NCBI GenBank assembly: GCA_017551505.1
Contig: JAFZLL010000051.1
Location: 1 to 64,000, forward strand
From: Eubacteriaceae bacterium
GTDB lineage: Bacteria > Bacillota > Clostridia > Eubacteriales > Anaerofustaceae
Direction: 5' to 3'
DNA: 64,000 nt
Shown here in pieces: positions 9,346 through 18,286 of the stretch; within the stretch, counting starts at the first letter, position 1, and each line of letters begins with the position of its first letter. The position numbers and the translations under genes are program-made. The notes under the pieces were generated by a model. The model had not been told where the DNA came from, searched no databases, and saw nothing but the letters and a program-made list of their open reading frames with translations.

Positions 9346-9625
9346 AAAAGAGGCTTCCGTAACCTGAATACGGGCAACTTTTAAGCAAATATATATACTC
9401 GTCAATATTACCACCAATATGCTGTTTTATGAAGAATTATCCGCTAATTAATCCCATATCCCGAGTAAAAAGAGCTATATCCCGGGCCACAGGCTAAAAG
9501 ACCGTTACGTTCCGTTATGAACGGCATCCGTTCGCTGTCTTACGGGGCACTCATCGTTACAGAACTGAAACTGGCTGCAACAGTACATGGATGCATCTGC
9601 TTCATTACTATGGGCCATATTTGAA
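9346..9625. other. rpsO-pnp intergenic region, possible pnp leader
   Basis: No gene is visible. Toward pnp there is a short inverted repeat at 9519-9533 (6-bp arms, 3-base loop), with further copies of a CCGTT element just beside it at 9502-9515. In many bacteria the pnp leader is a structured target for PNPase/RNase III autoregulation; whether that applies here is only a guess. Confidence 0.35.
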
Positions 9626-9660
9626 ATAAAGAACGGCGCAACCGAAAGTTGCGCCGTTTC
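9626..9660 (-). terminator. Terminator between rpsO and pnp
   Basis: An 11-bp perfect GC-rich stem (9632-9642 with 9648-9658) around a 5-base loop. On the minus strand it is followed by CTTTATTT. It would separate rpsO from pnp, at least in part. Confidence 0.85.
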
Positions 9661-9734
9661 TTTAAGTACTTTTCTGAATTCTGTCAGAAAGCTTTTGCTT
9701 CCTCCCGCTTATACGCAGGAAACCATTATCGATA

Positions 9735-9992
9735 TTACTTTCTGAGTCCCAGTGATTCGATGAGCTTACGGTAGGCTTCGATGTCCTGTTTCATCAGGTA
9801 GTTGAGAAGCCTTCTTCTTTTGCCGACCATTTTGAGAAGCCCCATCCTGGAATGGTTGTCCTTGGGATTCTCCTTCAGGTGCCCGTTGAGCAGGTTGATC
9901 CTCGCTGTCAGGATAGCTACCTGAACTTCGGGTGAGCCTGTGTCGCCTTCATGTTTGCCGTATTTTTCGGCAATCTGCTGTCTATCGATCAT
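9735..9992 (-). CDS. rpsO: 30S ribosomal protein S15
   Basis: Primary 16S rRNA-binding protein of the 30S platform, 85 residues. It contains the [11 protein letters not shown] segment, the [10 protein letters not shown] helix and the [22 protein letters not shown] region that contacts rRNA. The ATG at 9992 is set by AGGAGG 5 bases upstream; a longer reading to 10034 only translates the leader. It has a promoter at 10075-10102 and a leader that can fold against its own ribosome binding site. Confidence 0.97.
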   Translation of the reverse strand: MIDRQQIAEKYGKHEGDTGSPEVQVAILTARINLLNGHLKENPKDNHSRMGLLKMVGKRRRLLNYLMKQDIEAYRKLIESLGLRK

Positions 9993-9996
9993 ATTT

Positions 9997-10062
9997 CCTC
10001 CTGTATGGATAGATATCCGCCGCTGACCGGACACGCGCTGGAGGAGCGCCGAATCAGGTCAG
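9997..10062 (-). promoter_or_regulatory. Candidate S15 autoregulatory leader (rpsO 5' UTR)
   Basis: In the mRNA, CUGACC (10062-10057 read on the minus strand) pairs with GGUCAG (10028-10023), enclosing a hairpin with a 5-bp stem (10049-10045 with 10039-10035) whose 5-base loop is CCUCC (10044-10040). That loop is an exact complement of GGAGG in the rpsO Shine-Dalgarno at 10002-9997. A loop-SD pseudoknot would block initiation. Ribosomal protein S15 represses its own mRNA through structured leaders in several bacteria. Confidence 0.5.
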
Positions 10063-10074
10063 GGTAGCTTAAAA

Positions 10075-10102
10075 ATTATATCACCTTTCTATGGCTAAGC
10101 AA
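10075..10102 (-). promoter_or_regulatory. Promoter for rpsO
   Basis: On the minus strand TTGCTT (10102-10097), a 16-base spacer and TATAAT (10080-10075). Transcription would begin near 10068, giving a leader of about 76 bases. Confidence 0.65.
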
Positions 10103-10116
10103 GCTTTTTTGCCAAT

Positions 10117-11616
10117 TTATAGGTCATAAAGATCGGTATATTTTTCCGTAAGGTAATCGGTGAAGTAATGGGGATCGAATTCCTCGCCGCAGGCCATCTT
10201 CAGCAGGTCTCCGGGATCATACATGCGGCAGTGCTGGTAGATGCGTTCAGTCAGCCATCCTGTAACTCTGGAAATATCTCCCTTTGCAACATCTGCTGTC
10301 ACGTCAAAGTCCTTCTTCATATGGTAGAGCATCTGCGCGCCGTATGCAGAGCCGAGTGCATATGAGGGGAAGTAACCTATGCTGCCTCCGGACCAGTGTG
10401 AATCCTGAAGTACGCCGTTCCTGTCGTCCGGTACGTCTACTCCGAGATATTCTTTCATCTTTTCGTTCCAGAGCTCCGGCAGATCCTTGACTTCAGCCTT
10501 TCCGGACATCACCGCTTTTTCGATCTCGTAGCGCACCATGATATGCAGGGGGTATGTCAGCTCGTCTGCGTAAATCCTTATGAGAGATGGTTCGCTTTTG
10601 TTTATCGCCCTGTAAAAGTCCTCTGCAGTGTGTCCTGCTGTCTGTTCCGGGAATATCTCGCTGAGCTTCGGGAAGATATAGCCTATAAATTCCCTGCTGC
10701 GCCCGATGAGGTTCTCGTAAAAACGGGACTGGCTTTCATGGATGCTCATCGAACTCCCTCCAGCTATGGCCGTTCCTTCGTATTTCTCTCCTGCATGAAG
10801 CTCGTACAGAGCGTGGCCTCCTTCATGGATCACCGAGTACATCGAACGGGTAAAATCGTTCAGATGGTAATGTGTGGTGATGCGGACGTCCTTCTTGTTG
10901 AAGCCTGTAGTGAAGGGATGTTCTGTCTCACCTATAATGCAGTGGGTCTTGTCGATTCCTATCACATCCATAAGGTAGGAAGAGAACTCCCTCTGCTTAT
11001 CGATGGGGTAGGCCAGATTCACGAAATCGGAATCGATCTGTTCTTTTTCGGAAATCTGCTTGATCAGCGGAACAATCTTTTCCCTCAATCCGGAGAAGAA
11101 CTTGTCCAGCATCTCCTTGTTCATGCCTTTTTCGTATCTGTCGAGCAGTACGTCGTATGGATCCTCGTCAGGCTTATAGTATTTGGCGAAACGCTTGTTG
11201 GAATCAAAGATCTCCTGCAGCAGAGGCTCGAAGGAAGCGAAGTCGCTGTTTTCCTTAGCTTTGTGCCATACCGCGTCAGCGTCATTGAGAAGCATACGGT
11301 AGCGTACGTATTCGTCTGCGGGGATGCTCCTCGTGTATTCGTTCCTTTTGTCGAATTCGGTCACCTCCCTGGCAGTAAGCTCGTCAAGTTCGTCCAGATG
11401 TTCTTTCAGATATGCGACTGCCTGCTGGGTCTTTTCTCCGGCTGTGAGGTCATAGGTATAGCGCGAAAGTATACCCATCGATTTGCCTCTGCCTTCAGCG
11501 GAATCAGAAGGCGCTGTAGTAAGTGCGTCATACGACATGATGCCCATGGCGTGCTGGAATGCGTGGAGTTTCTCCACAACGTCCCTAAAATCTTTTTTGG
11601 CTGTTTCAAGATCCAT
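10117..11616 (-). CDS. M32 family metallocarboxypeptidase
   Basis: Zinc carboxypeptidase of family M32 (Taq carboxypeptidase type), which removes C-terminal residues from peptides. The zinc motif is HEGGH (about residue 266), where many relatives have HEFGH; the downstream HESQSRFYENLIGRS stretch supplies the third metal ligand. The length of 499 residues is normal. AGGAGG lies 5 bases before the ATG at 11616. It starts 18 bases after nagA stops, so the two are probably co-transcribed. No signal peptide is present, so it is cytoplasmic. Confidence 0.94.
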   Translation of the reverse strand: MDLETAKKDFRDVVEKLHAFQHAMGIMSYDALTTAPSDSAEGRGKSMGILSRYTYDLTAGEKTQQAVAYLKEHLDELDELTAREVTEFDKRNEYTRSIPADEYVRYRMLLNDADAVWHKAKENSDFASFEPLLQEIFDSNKRFAKYYKPDEDPYDVLLDRYEKGMNKEMLDKFFSGLREKIVPLIKQISEKEQIDSDFVNLAYPIDKQREFSSYLMDVIGIDKTHCIIGETEHPFTTGFNKKDVRITTHYHLNDFTRSMYSVIHEGGHALYELHAGEKYEGTAIAGGSSMSIHESQSRFYENLIGRSREFIGYIFPKLSEIFPEQTAGHTAEDFYRAINKSEPSLIRIYADELTYPLHIMVRYEIEKAVMSGKAEVKDLPELWNEKMKEYLGVDVPDDRNGVLQDSHWSGGSIGYFPSYALGSAYGAQMLYHMKKDFDVTADVAKGDISRVTGWLTERIYQHCRMYDPGDLLKMACGEEFDPHYFTDYLTEKYTDLYDL

Positions 11617-11634
11617 AATATCCTCCTGTGTTAT

Positions 11635-12780
11635 TTATATTTGAGGGAATGCCGTTATTCCCGATGTTATCGTCGCGTATACCGAACAGTCTCTGCGGAG
11701 TATCACTATGTCCGCGTCTTTCCCCTCTTCCAGGCTCCCTTTGCGGTTTCTGACGCCTGCGATTGCCGCAGGGTTAGCGGTAAGAAGCGGCAGCGCTTCT
11801 TCCAGTGACAGTCCCGCAAAGCTCATGAGATTGGCGAGTGCCCTGTCCATCGTCAGTACACTGCCTGCCCTTGTTCCGTCATGCAGCATAGCGTCAGGGC
11901 CTTTTACTGTAACGGCTCTTCCTGCGAGAACATATTCGCCATCCTGCATCCCCGCTGCCTGCATACTGTCCGTAACTGCTGCTATGCGGCTCAAACCCAT
12001 GCATTTTAGTGCGATCCTGACGGCGGAAGGATCTGCGTGACGGCCGTCGCATATAAGCTCGCATGTCAGGTTACTGTCAGAGGCTGCTCCGAGTATTCCC
12101 GGCCCCCTGTGATGAAATGGAGCCATAGCATTGAACAGATGGGTCACGCTCTTTGCACCAGCTTTGTTTGCCGTTATCGCCGTCAGATAATCAGCACCGC
12201 TGTGCCCGATGGCAAAGGTCAGACGGGAAGAGTACTTCTCTATCAGACTGATTGCACCGGGCAGTTCAGGAGCAATGGTCATATACCGTACGGCTCCTTC
12301 CCCGGCTTCGAGGTATTCCTCAAAAAGCTCCTGATCCGGATTTCTTAATTTTCCGGCATCGATAGCTCCGGCGTGGTCTGCAGAAAGGAAAGGTCCTTCC
12401 AGATGGATACCGAGTATTTCGGATCCGATGCCCGTCTTCTGCATCTCATTGCGCCACACTCTGATGGCTCTTATCGTGTTTTCTCTGCTGTCGGCTGCTA
12501 TGGTGGCAAAAAAAGCTGTCACTCCGGCTGAGGCGAAGAAACGGCGTATCTTTTCCGCGCCTTCTTCATCCGCGGAGTTAACGTCTATGCCGGCTCCGCC
12601 GTGGGTGTGTATGTCTATAAAACCCGGGCAGACATACCCGCCCTCTGCATCGATCGTTCCCGCATTGTCTGCAACAGAGGATGCGATCTTTCCTCCCGAT
12701 ATGCAAAGGTCTTTTCTAACAAATCCGCCGGATGAATATACCAGCCCATTTTTGATGATGAGATCGGCTAGGCTTGCCAT
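11635..12780 (-). CDS. nagA: N-acetylglucosamine-6-phosphate deacetylase
   Basis: Amidohydrolase that removes acetate from GlcNAc-6-phosphate during amino-sugar and cell-wall recycling. Motifs are GFIDIHTHGGAG (metal-binding HxH near residue 57), LGIHLEGPFL with the catalytic-site Glu, the GHSGA and THLFNAM histidines, and AVTDSMQAAG with the conserved Asp. The length of 381 residues is normal. The ribosome binding site is weak. No nagB is next to it; the partner here is an M32 peptidase. It is divergent from the VWA module. Confidence 0.93.
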   Translation of the reverse strand: MASLADLIIKNGLVYSSGGFVRKDLCISGGKIASSVADNAGTIDAEGGYVCPGFIDIHTHGGAGIDVNSADEEGAEKIRRFFASAGVTAFFATIAADSRENTIRAIRVWRNEMQKTGIGSEILGIHLEGPFLSADHAGAIDAGKLRNPDQELFEEYLEAGEGAVRYMTIAPELPGAISLIEKYSSRLTFAIGHSGADYLTAITANKAGAKSVTHLFNAMAPFHHRGPGILGAASDSNLTCELICDGRHADPSAVRIALKCMGLSRIAAVTDSMQAAGMQDGEYVLAGRAVTVKGPDAMLHDGTRAGSVLTMDRALANLMSFAGLSLEEALPLLTANPAAIAGVRNRKGSLEEGKDADIVILRRDCSVYATITSGITAFPQI

Positions 12781-12855
12781 GTTTTTATTCTATCACACAT
12801 ACCTCTTTTATTTATATAATTGCTGTGCATGGATCTCGTGGGCGGATTCTTTCAC

Positions 12856-12884
12856 TTGAAAACGGCATGATCATGTTGTATAAT
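12856..12884 (+). promoter_or_regulatory. Consensus promoter with almost no leader before the VWA gene
   Basis: TTGAAA at 12856-12861 and TATAAT at 12879-12884, spaced by exactly 17 bases. The expected start site (about 12890-12892) lies only 2-4 bases before the ATG at 12894, and there is no Shine-Dalgarno, so the transcript would be leaderless. Confidence 0.7.
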
Positions 12885-12893
12885 ACTTAAGAT

Positions 12894-14240
12894 ATGGACG
12901 TTACGGATAAAACCCGCAGGCTATGCGAAGAAATACTGAATATGTGCCGTGCCAACCTCTTCATAAAGCTGAGGTACCTTGATATAGCTATATTCAATTT
13001 TGAATTCCTCTGCGATGAGTTTACCGATACCGTCGCCGGCGACGGAGTGAACTACCACTACAACCCCGAATATATTTTCGCTTCTTATAAAAAGGGCAGG
13101 GGAAAAGTCGCCGCGGACTACCTGCACTGTGTGCTGCACTTTGTTTTTAAGCACCCCTTTGTGTCACCTTCAATAGACCGGCGGCTGTGGAACCTTTCCT
13201 GCGATATAGCCTCGGAGACCATCGCTGCATCAATAGGGATAGACGACAACGAGCCGGAGAGACGTGAGGAAGAAAAAGCCGCCTCGGAAAAGATAAGATC
13301 CGTTACAGGTCTGATTACCGCAGAAAAAGTGTATGACTACTTTCATACCACTCCGGTCACTGAGGACGAGCTGGTCAGTCTGGAGGAGCTTTTTACGCGC
13401 GATTCCCACGAGCTCTGGTATCCCGAAGAGGACAGGAGCAAAAGCGAAGGGAACGGCAGTGAGAAGAACGAGACCGGCGGAGGAGGAATGCCGAGCCTGA
13501 CCGAACAGGAATGGGAGGATATCAGCCGCCGCGTTCAGATCGATCTGGAAAGCGACAGCGATAGGTACGGAGACGCTGCGGGAGGTATCGTTCAGAATAT
13601 CGAGGAGGTCACCCGCGACAAAGTCGATTATTCCTCTTTTTTAAGGAAATTTGCCCGCAGGCGTGAAAGGATGAAAATAAACGAGGACGAGTTTGATTAT
13701 ATCTTCTACAGCTACGGGCTGCAACTCTACCAGAATATGCCATTAATAGAACCGTTGGAATACAAGGAGATCGATCAGATCAGCGAATTCGTGATCGCTA
13801 TAGATACTTCCGGAAGCTGTCACGGCAAGACTGTGCAGCAATTCCTCAACAAGACCTATTCGATCCTGATGGACACCGAAAGCTTTTTCACAAAGGTGAA
13901 TATCCATATCATTCAGTGTGACGCGGCTGTACAGAACGATTACAAGATCACTTCCAGAAAAGAATTCGATGACTATATCAGAGATATGCCGCTGTCCGGA
14001 TTCGGGGGCACTGATTTCCGTCCCGTGTTCGAGTACACGGACAGGATGATTGAAAACAAAGAGCTCAAACGCCTCAACGGGCTCATATACTTCACCGACG
14101 GCAGAGGCCGCTTTCCTCAGAAGGCGCCTGCTTATCCGGTGGCTTTCATCTTTGTAGAAGAGAATAAGAAAAAACCGGAGGTCCCTCCCTGGGCGATGCA
14201 GCTGGTGCTCACCGAAGGAGACATAGCGAACTTAAGATGA
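12894..14240 (+). CDS. VWA-like domain protein, DUF2201/COG3864-type
   Basis: Cytoplasmic protein of 448 residues with the two-domain plan of the DUF2201 family: an N-terminal predicted metallopeptidase-like domain and a C-terminal von Willebrand A-like domain. The VWA metal site (MIDAS) looks intact: DTSGS near residue 304, GGTDF near 370 and FTDGRG near 400. In the N-terminal domain the expected HExxH reads HCVLH (His78, Cys79, His82), so the catalytic Glu is missing. A charged, low-complexity linker lies around residues 175-205. The stop overlaps the start of the LRR gene by 4 bases, and a MoxR ATPase follows, the usual partner of VWA proteins. Confidence 0.82.
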   Translation: MDVTDKTRRLCEEILNMCRANLFIKLRYLDIAIFNFEFLCDEFTDTVAGDGVNYHYNPEYIFASYKKGRGKVAADYLHCVLHFVFKHPFVSPSIDRRLWNLSCDIASETIAASIGIDDNEPERREEEKAASEKIRSVTGLITAEKVYDYFHTTPVTEDELVSLEELFTRDSHELWYPEEDRSKSEGNGSEKNETGGGGMPSLTEQEWEDISRRVQIDLESDSDRYGDAAGGIVQNIEEVTRDKVDYSSFLRKFARRRERMKINEDEFDYIFYSYGLQLYQNMPLIEPLEYKEIDQISEFVIAIDTSGSCHGKTVQQFLNKTYSILMDTESFFTKVNIHIIQCDAAVQNDYKITSRKEFDDYIRDMPLSGFGGTDFRPVFEYTDRMIENKELKRLNGLIYFTDGRGRFPQKAPAYPVAFIFVEENKKKPEVPPWAMQLVLTEGDIANLR

Positions 14241-15886
14241 GCGATTTCGTTTTCAATGGCAGCGTCATAGTTTCCTATTCGGGTACCGCTTCCTCAATAG
14301 TCATTCCTGAAGGCGTGACAGGGATCGCCGCCGAAGCTTTCCGTCGAAACAAAGCCATCACGAGCATAGCGATGGCAAAAAGTGTTGAGATCATCGGCGA
14401 AGGTGCATTCAACGGCTGCGAGAACCTCGAGAGGGTATCGTTGTGGGGCGGTGTTAAGGAGATATACAGGGAGGCTTTTGCCAATTGCCGCTCCTTAAGA
14501 GAGGTGAATATTCCCCGCCACTTGGAAAAACTGGGGGCTTTTGCCTTTTATAATTGCCGCGGTCTCAAAAACGTGACTCTTCCCAGAACCCTTGCGGAAT
14601 TGGGGAAGAGCGCCTTCGAGGCATGCAGGGGGCTGACCCAGCTGACTGTATCCCAAGGGATAACAGCCCTTCCGGAAAGAGCGTTTTACGGATGCCCGTC
14701 ACTTTCCATCGTAAACCTGCCGGAAGGCCTCACGACTATAGGAGTGGAGTGTTTTTCAGGCTGCCGCAAACTGGATGGGATAGTCTTTCCCCAGTCCCTG
14801 ACGCTTATCGACCGCCAAGCGTTTTTCGACTGTGTAGGGCTTTCTTCCCTTAAGATATCCAATCCTTCTATGATCATTGGCCCCGGTGCATTTGCCGGAT
14901 GCGTATCACTCAAGGAGGTCAGTCTCCCTGAGCAGGGCTGTCGCATATCCTCAAAAGCGTTCAAGGACTGCATAGGTCTTAGAGACGACAGGGGGCTGGT
15001 GACCGTTAACGGCACGGTCTTTTCCTACTATGGTGCGGAAGCGTATTACGAAGTCCCTGACGGTATAAAAGAGATCGGAGACGAGGCTTTTGACGGCTGC
15101 ACTACCATCCACAGGATAGATCTTCCCGACACCGTCAGGCGGATTGGAGAGAATGCCTTCCGCGGATGCGTCAATATGAAGAGCATCAATGTCCCGTCCT
15201 CGCTGAAAAGGATCGCCTCAACCGCTTTTGAGGGCTGCTGCCCGGAGAAACTGATAATGCCCGACGACAGCCAGGTCGGACTGCGCGACATAGGCATGCT
15301 GAGGTTCCTAAATCTGAACGGCGACCCGTTCTTGGACTTCGACGCTCTTGCTGAGAATATCTGGCAGTTCACTGATAGCTCCGTAAAACGAGATATCCTA
15401 TCGGAGCTTTTTGAAAGGAGAGAGTCCCTTAAGGATTCTTCCGTGGAAAAATGCGAGGATCTCATGATGCGGTATTCTGTATACATCGACGACGCCAAGG
15501 GCGTATGTGCGCTTTTGGAAGACGGGGGCAGGTTCATAGACCCAGCATGCTATGCGGCGCTGGCTGCTGACTATTCTTCGGCAGAGGCAAGCGCGGCTAT
15601 ACTCAAGTACCTTGCTGCCAGAGGAAAAGAAGTGTACGAATTGAAGGAAGATATCATGACTCCGGGCAAATGCTGCGTTATGGTGCTCTTCGACAATATG
15701 GAAACAGTCAAATGCAACAGCTCCGTTCAGGTACGTGTAGGGGACAGTGTCGAGGCGGATGGCCGATACGAGGGAATCAGGGGCAGAGTTGTTCAGATAG
15801 TGAACGACTCGCAGAAATCACGCTACAGACTGCCTGATATACTCAGGGCTTACAGGATAAGCTATACAGCAGACATGGAATTATAA
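14237..15886 (+). CDS. Cytoplasmic BspA-type leucine-rich repeat protein
   Basis: 549 residues. Roughly residues 15-255 and 270-345 are a tandem array of about 12 LRR_5 (BspA/TpLRR) units of about 23 residues with the pattern of a hydrophobic strand, then AF, then xxC, then L. The remaining 200 residues have no recognisable repeat and end in a small beta-rich part (EGIRGRVVQIV). There is no signal peptide or anchor, unlike most BspA-like proteins, so it should act inside the cell. It is translationally coupled to the VWA gene (ATGA overlap) and lies 13 bases before the MoxR gene. It may be a binding scaffold or substrate adaptor. Confidence 0.8.
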   Translation: MSDFVFNGSVIVSYSGTASSIVIPEGVTGIAAEAFRRNKAITSIAMAKSVEIIGEGAFNGCENLERVSLWGGVKEIYREAFANCRSLREVNIPRHLEKLGAFAFYNCRGLKNVTLPRTLAELGKSAFEACRGLTQLTVSQGITALPERAFYGCPSLSIVNLPEGLTTIGVECFSGCRKLDGIVFPQSLTLIDRQAFFDCVGLSSLKISNPSMIIGPGAFAGCVSLKEVSLPEQGCRISSKAFKDCIGLRDDRGLVTVNGTVFSYYGAEAYYEVPDGIKEIGDEAFDGCTTIHRIDLPDTVRRIGENAFRGCVNMKSINVPSSLKRIASTAFEGCCPEKLIMPDDSQVGLRDIGMLRFLNLNGDPFLDFDALAENIWQFTDSSVKRDILSELFERRESLKDSSVEKCEDLMMRYSVYIDDAKGVCALLEDGGRFIDPACYAALAADYSSAEASAAILKYLAARGKEVYELKEDIMTPGKCCVMVLFDNMETVKCNSSVQVRVGDSVEADGRYEGIRGRVVQIVNDSQKSRYRLPDILRAYRISYTADMEL

Positions 15887-15899
15887 GGGGAGGCTGAAG

Positions 15900-17411
15900 A
15901 TGAACATCAAACAGGCAAAGGACCAGGTGGAAAACGCTATACGCGCATATCTCAGGAAAGACCGCTTCGGCAGGTATCTGATACCGTCGGAAAAACAGCG
16001 CCCGCTGTTCATAGTCGGGCCTTCTGGCATCGGCAAAACGGCAATCGTACGCCAGACTGCGAGCAAGATGGGCATAGCTCTCGTGACTTACTCGATGACC
16101 CACCATACCAGGCAGAGCGCCATCGGGCTGCCTTATATCGTCAAGAAGAATTACGGGGGCAGAGAATACTCGGTATCTGAATACACGATGAGTGAGATCA
16201 TCGCGGCTGTATATGATGCGATGGAAGAAACAGGTCTGAAGGAAGGCATCCTCTTCCTGGATGAGATCAACTGTGTATCCGAAACTCTTGCTCCGGCGAT
16301 GTTGCAGTTCCTGCAGTACAAGGTGTTTGGCAGGCACAGGGTCCCGGATGGCTGGGTGGTAGTTACCGCAGGCAACCCTCCCGAATATAACGATTCCGTC
16401 CGCGAATTTGACATAGTGACTCTGGATCGTCTCAAGATCATCAATGTCGAGGCGGATCTGAATGTATGGAAGCAGTATGCCTACGAAAAGGCAGTCCACG
16501 GTTCGATCATGGCATATCTGGAAGTAAGGAAGTCGGATTTCTATATCTTCGAATCCACTCCCGAAGGAAAGAGCTTCGTTACAGCCAGAGGCTGGGAGGA
16601 CCTTTCCGATATGATAAAGCTCTATGAGCTGTTGGACATACCGGTGGACTTCGACCTTATCAGTCAGTACATACAGAACAAGAAAACGGCAAAGGATTTC
16701 GCCGTCTATTACGAGCTCTACCGCAAGTATTCCGCGGATTACAGGGTAGGGGAGATACTTTCCGGCAATGCTTCCCAGTCGATAAGATCAACTCTGCGTC
16801 GCGCGAGGTTCACGGAAAGGCTCTCCCTTCTGGGTCTGCTCATCGATGATATCTCCGCCAGCTGCAGGGAACTTGCTTCCCTTAAGTCGCTGCTCTCGGA
16901 ACTGTACCCTATGCTCATGCAGATCAGGGAGGCATCCATGTCAGGAAGTGAGACTTCCTCCCTGCTTGAAGAGAAGATCAACGCACTTAACGAAAAGGTC
17001 ATGACGCTCAACAAGGCCGGAATACTCACCAAGGAAGAGAGCGATATGCTGTCTTCAGCCAGGGAGTTCTTGGAGGACTGCATGAAAGCGGTCTCTTTCG
17101 GCAATTTCGCCGACGAAGCTTCGCGCTTCCAAACCGTTCGCGACGCTTTCTCCAAAAAGATCGAAGAAAAAAATGCCCTCGTTAAGGAGATAGGCATCAA
17201 GATGGAGAATATGTTCGCTTTCCTGGAAGACGTATTCGGTGAGGGCCAGGAGATTCTGGTGGCTGTCAGCGAGCTCACCGCAAACCCGTACAGCGCTGTA
17301 TATATCGCTTCCTACGGCTGCGAGAGCTATTCGAAACACAATAAGGAACTGCTCTTCTTTGAAAGAGAGATAGAATTGGCAAGCCAGGCTGACGAGATCA
17401 GCGAGATATAA
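15900..17411 (+). CDS. MoxR-family AAA+ ATPase
   Basis: 503-residue AAA+ ATPase. The Walker A GPSGIGKTA is at about residue 39, the Walker B GILFLDEIN at about 113 and the sensor-1 region VTAGNPPEYN at about 157. The C-terminal 200 residues are helical and partly coiled coil, longer than in a minimal MoxR. MoxR ATPases act with VWA proteins to remodel or activate target complexes, and the upstream gene supplies such a partner. GGGGAGG lies 7 bases before the ATG. It is the third gene of the VWA-LRR-MoxR unit; its target is unknown. Confidence 0.85.
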   Translation: MNIKQAKDQVENAIRAYLRKDRFGRYLIPSEKQRPLFIVGPSGIGKTAIVRQTASKMGIALVTYSMTHHTRQSAIGLPYIVKKNYGGREYSVSEYTMSEIIAAVYDAMEETGLKEGILFLDEINCVSETLAPAMLQFLQYKVFGRHRVPDGWVVVTAGNPPEYNDSVREFDIVTLDRLKIINVEADLNVWKQYAYEKAVHGSIMAYLEVRKSDFYIFESTPEGKSFVTARGWEDLSDMIKLYELLDIPVDFDLISQYIQNKKTAKDFAVYYELYRKYSADYRVGEILSGNASQSIRSTLRRARFTERLSLLGLLIDDISASCRELASLKSLLSELYPMLMQIREASMSGSETSSLLEEKINALNEKVMTLNKAGILTKEESDMLSSAREFLEDCMKAVSFGNFADEASRFQTVRDAFSKKIEEKNALVKEIGIKMENMFAFLEDVFGEGQEILVAVSELTANPYSAVYIASYGCESYSKHNKELLFFEREIELASQADEISEI

Positions 17412-17423
17412 AGATAGTATCGG

Positions 17424-18044
<621 letters not shown>

Positions 18045-18072
18045 CATGAAGCTTTATAGATGGGATCGATTC

Positions 18073-18164
18073 GGAGAAGTACTCAAGTGGCCGAAGAGGC
18101 GCCCCTGCTAAGGGTGTAGACCGTTAATAGCGGTGCGAGGGTTCAAATCCCTCCTTCTCCGCCA
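18073..18164 (+). tRNA. tRNA-Ser (GCT)
   Basis: Class II tRNA with a 7-bp acceptor stem (GGAGAAG with CTTCTCC), a long variable arm and the T-loop GTTCAAATC. The anticodon loop CTGCTAA gives anticodon GCT, reading AGC/AGU. CCA is encoded at 18162-18164. Confidence 0.95.
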
Positions 18165-18176
18165 TTATCATTAGCA

Positions 18177-18198
18177 AACGGCTGAAGGCCGTTTTTTT
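18177..18198 (+). terminator. Terminator after tRNA-Ser
   Basis: AACGGC (18177-18182) pairs with GCCGTT (18188-18193), followed by a T run. Confidence 0.75.
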
Positions 18199-18286
18199 GT
18201 CCGCCGCTGATAGAATTCGGCACAAATGTGTCTTTGCGGTTGCTACATGGGCAGATAACCTGTATTATAATCTCAGAGGTCGTAGG

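Noticed and set aside
9993-10034. Longer rpsO start
   Set aside because: It would translate the structured leader; AGGAGG sits 5 bases before the ATG at 9992.
10543-11808. Long open frame opposite the M32 peptidase and nagA
   Set aside because: It is antisense to two genes with clear family motifs and has no domain pattern of its own.
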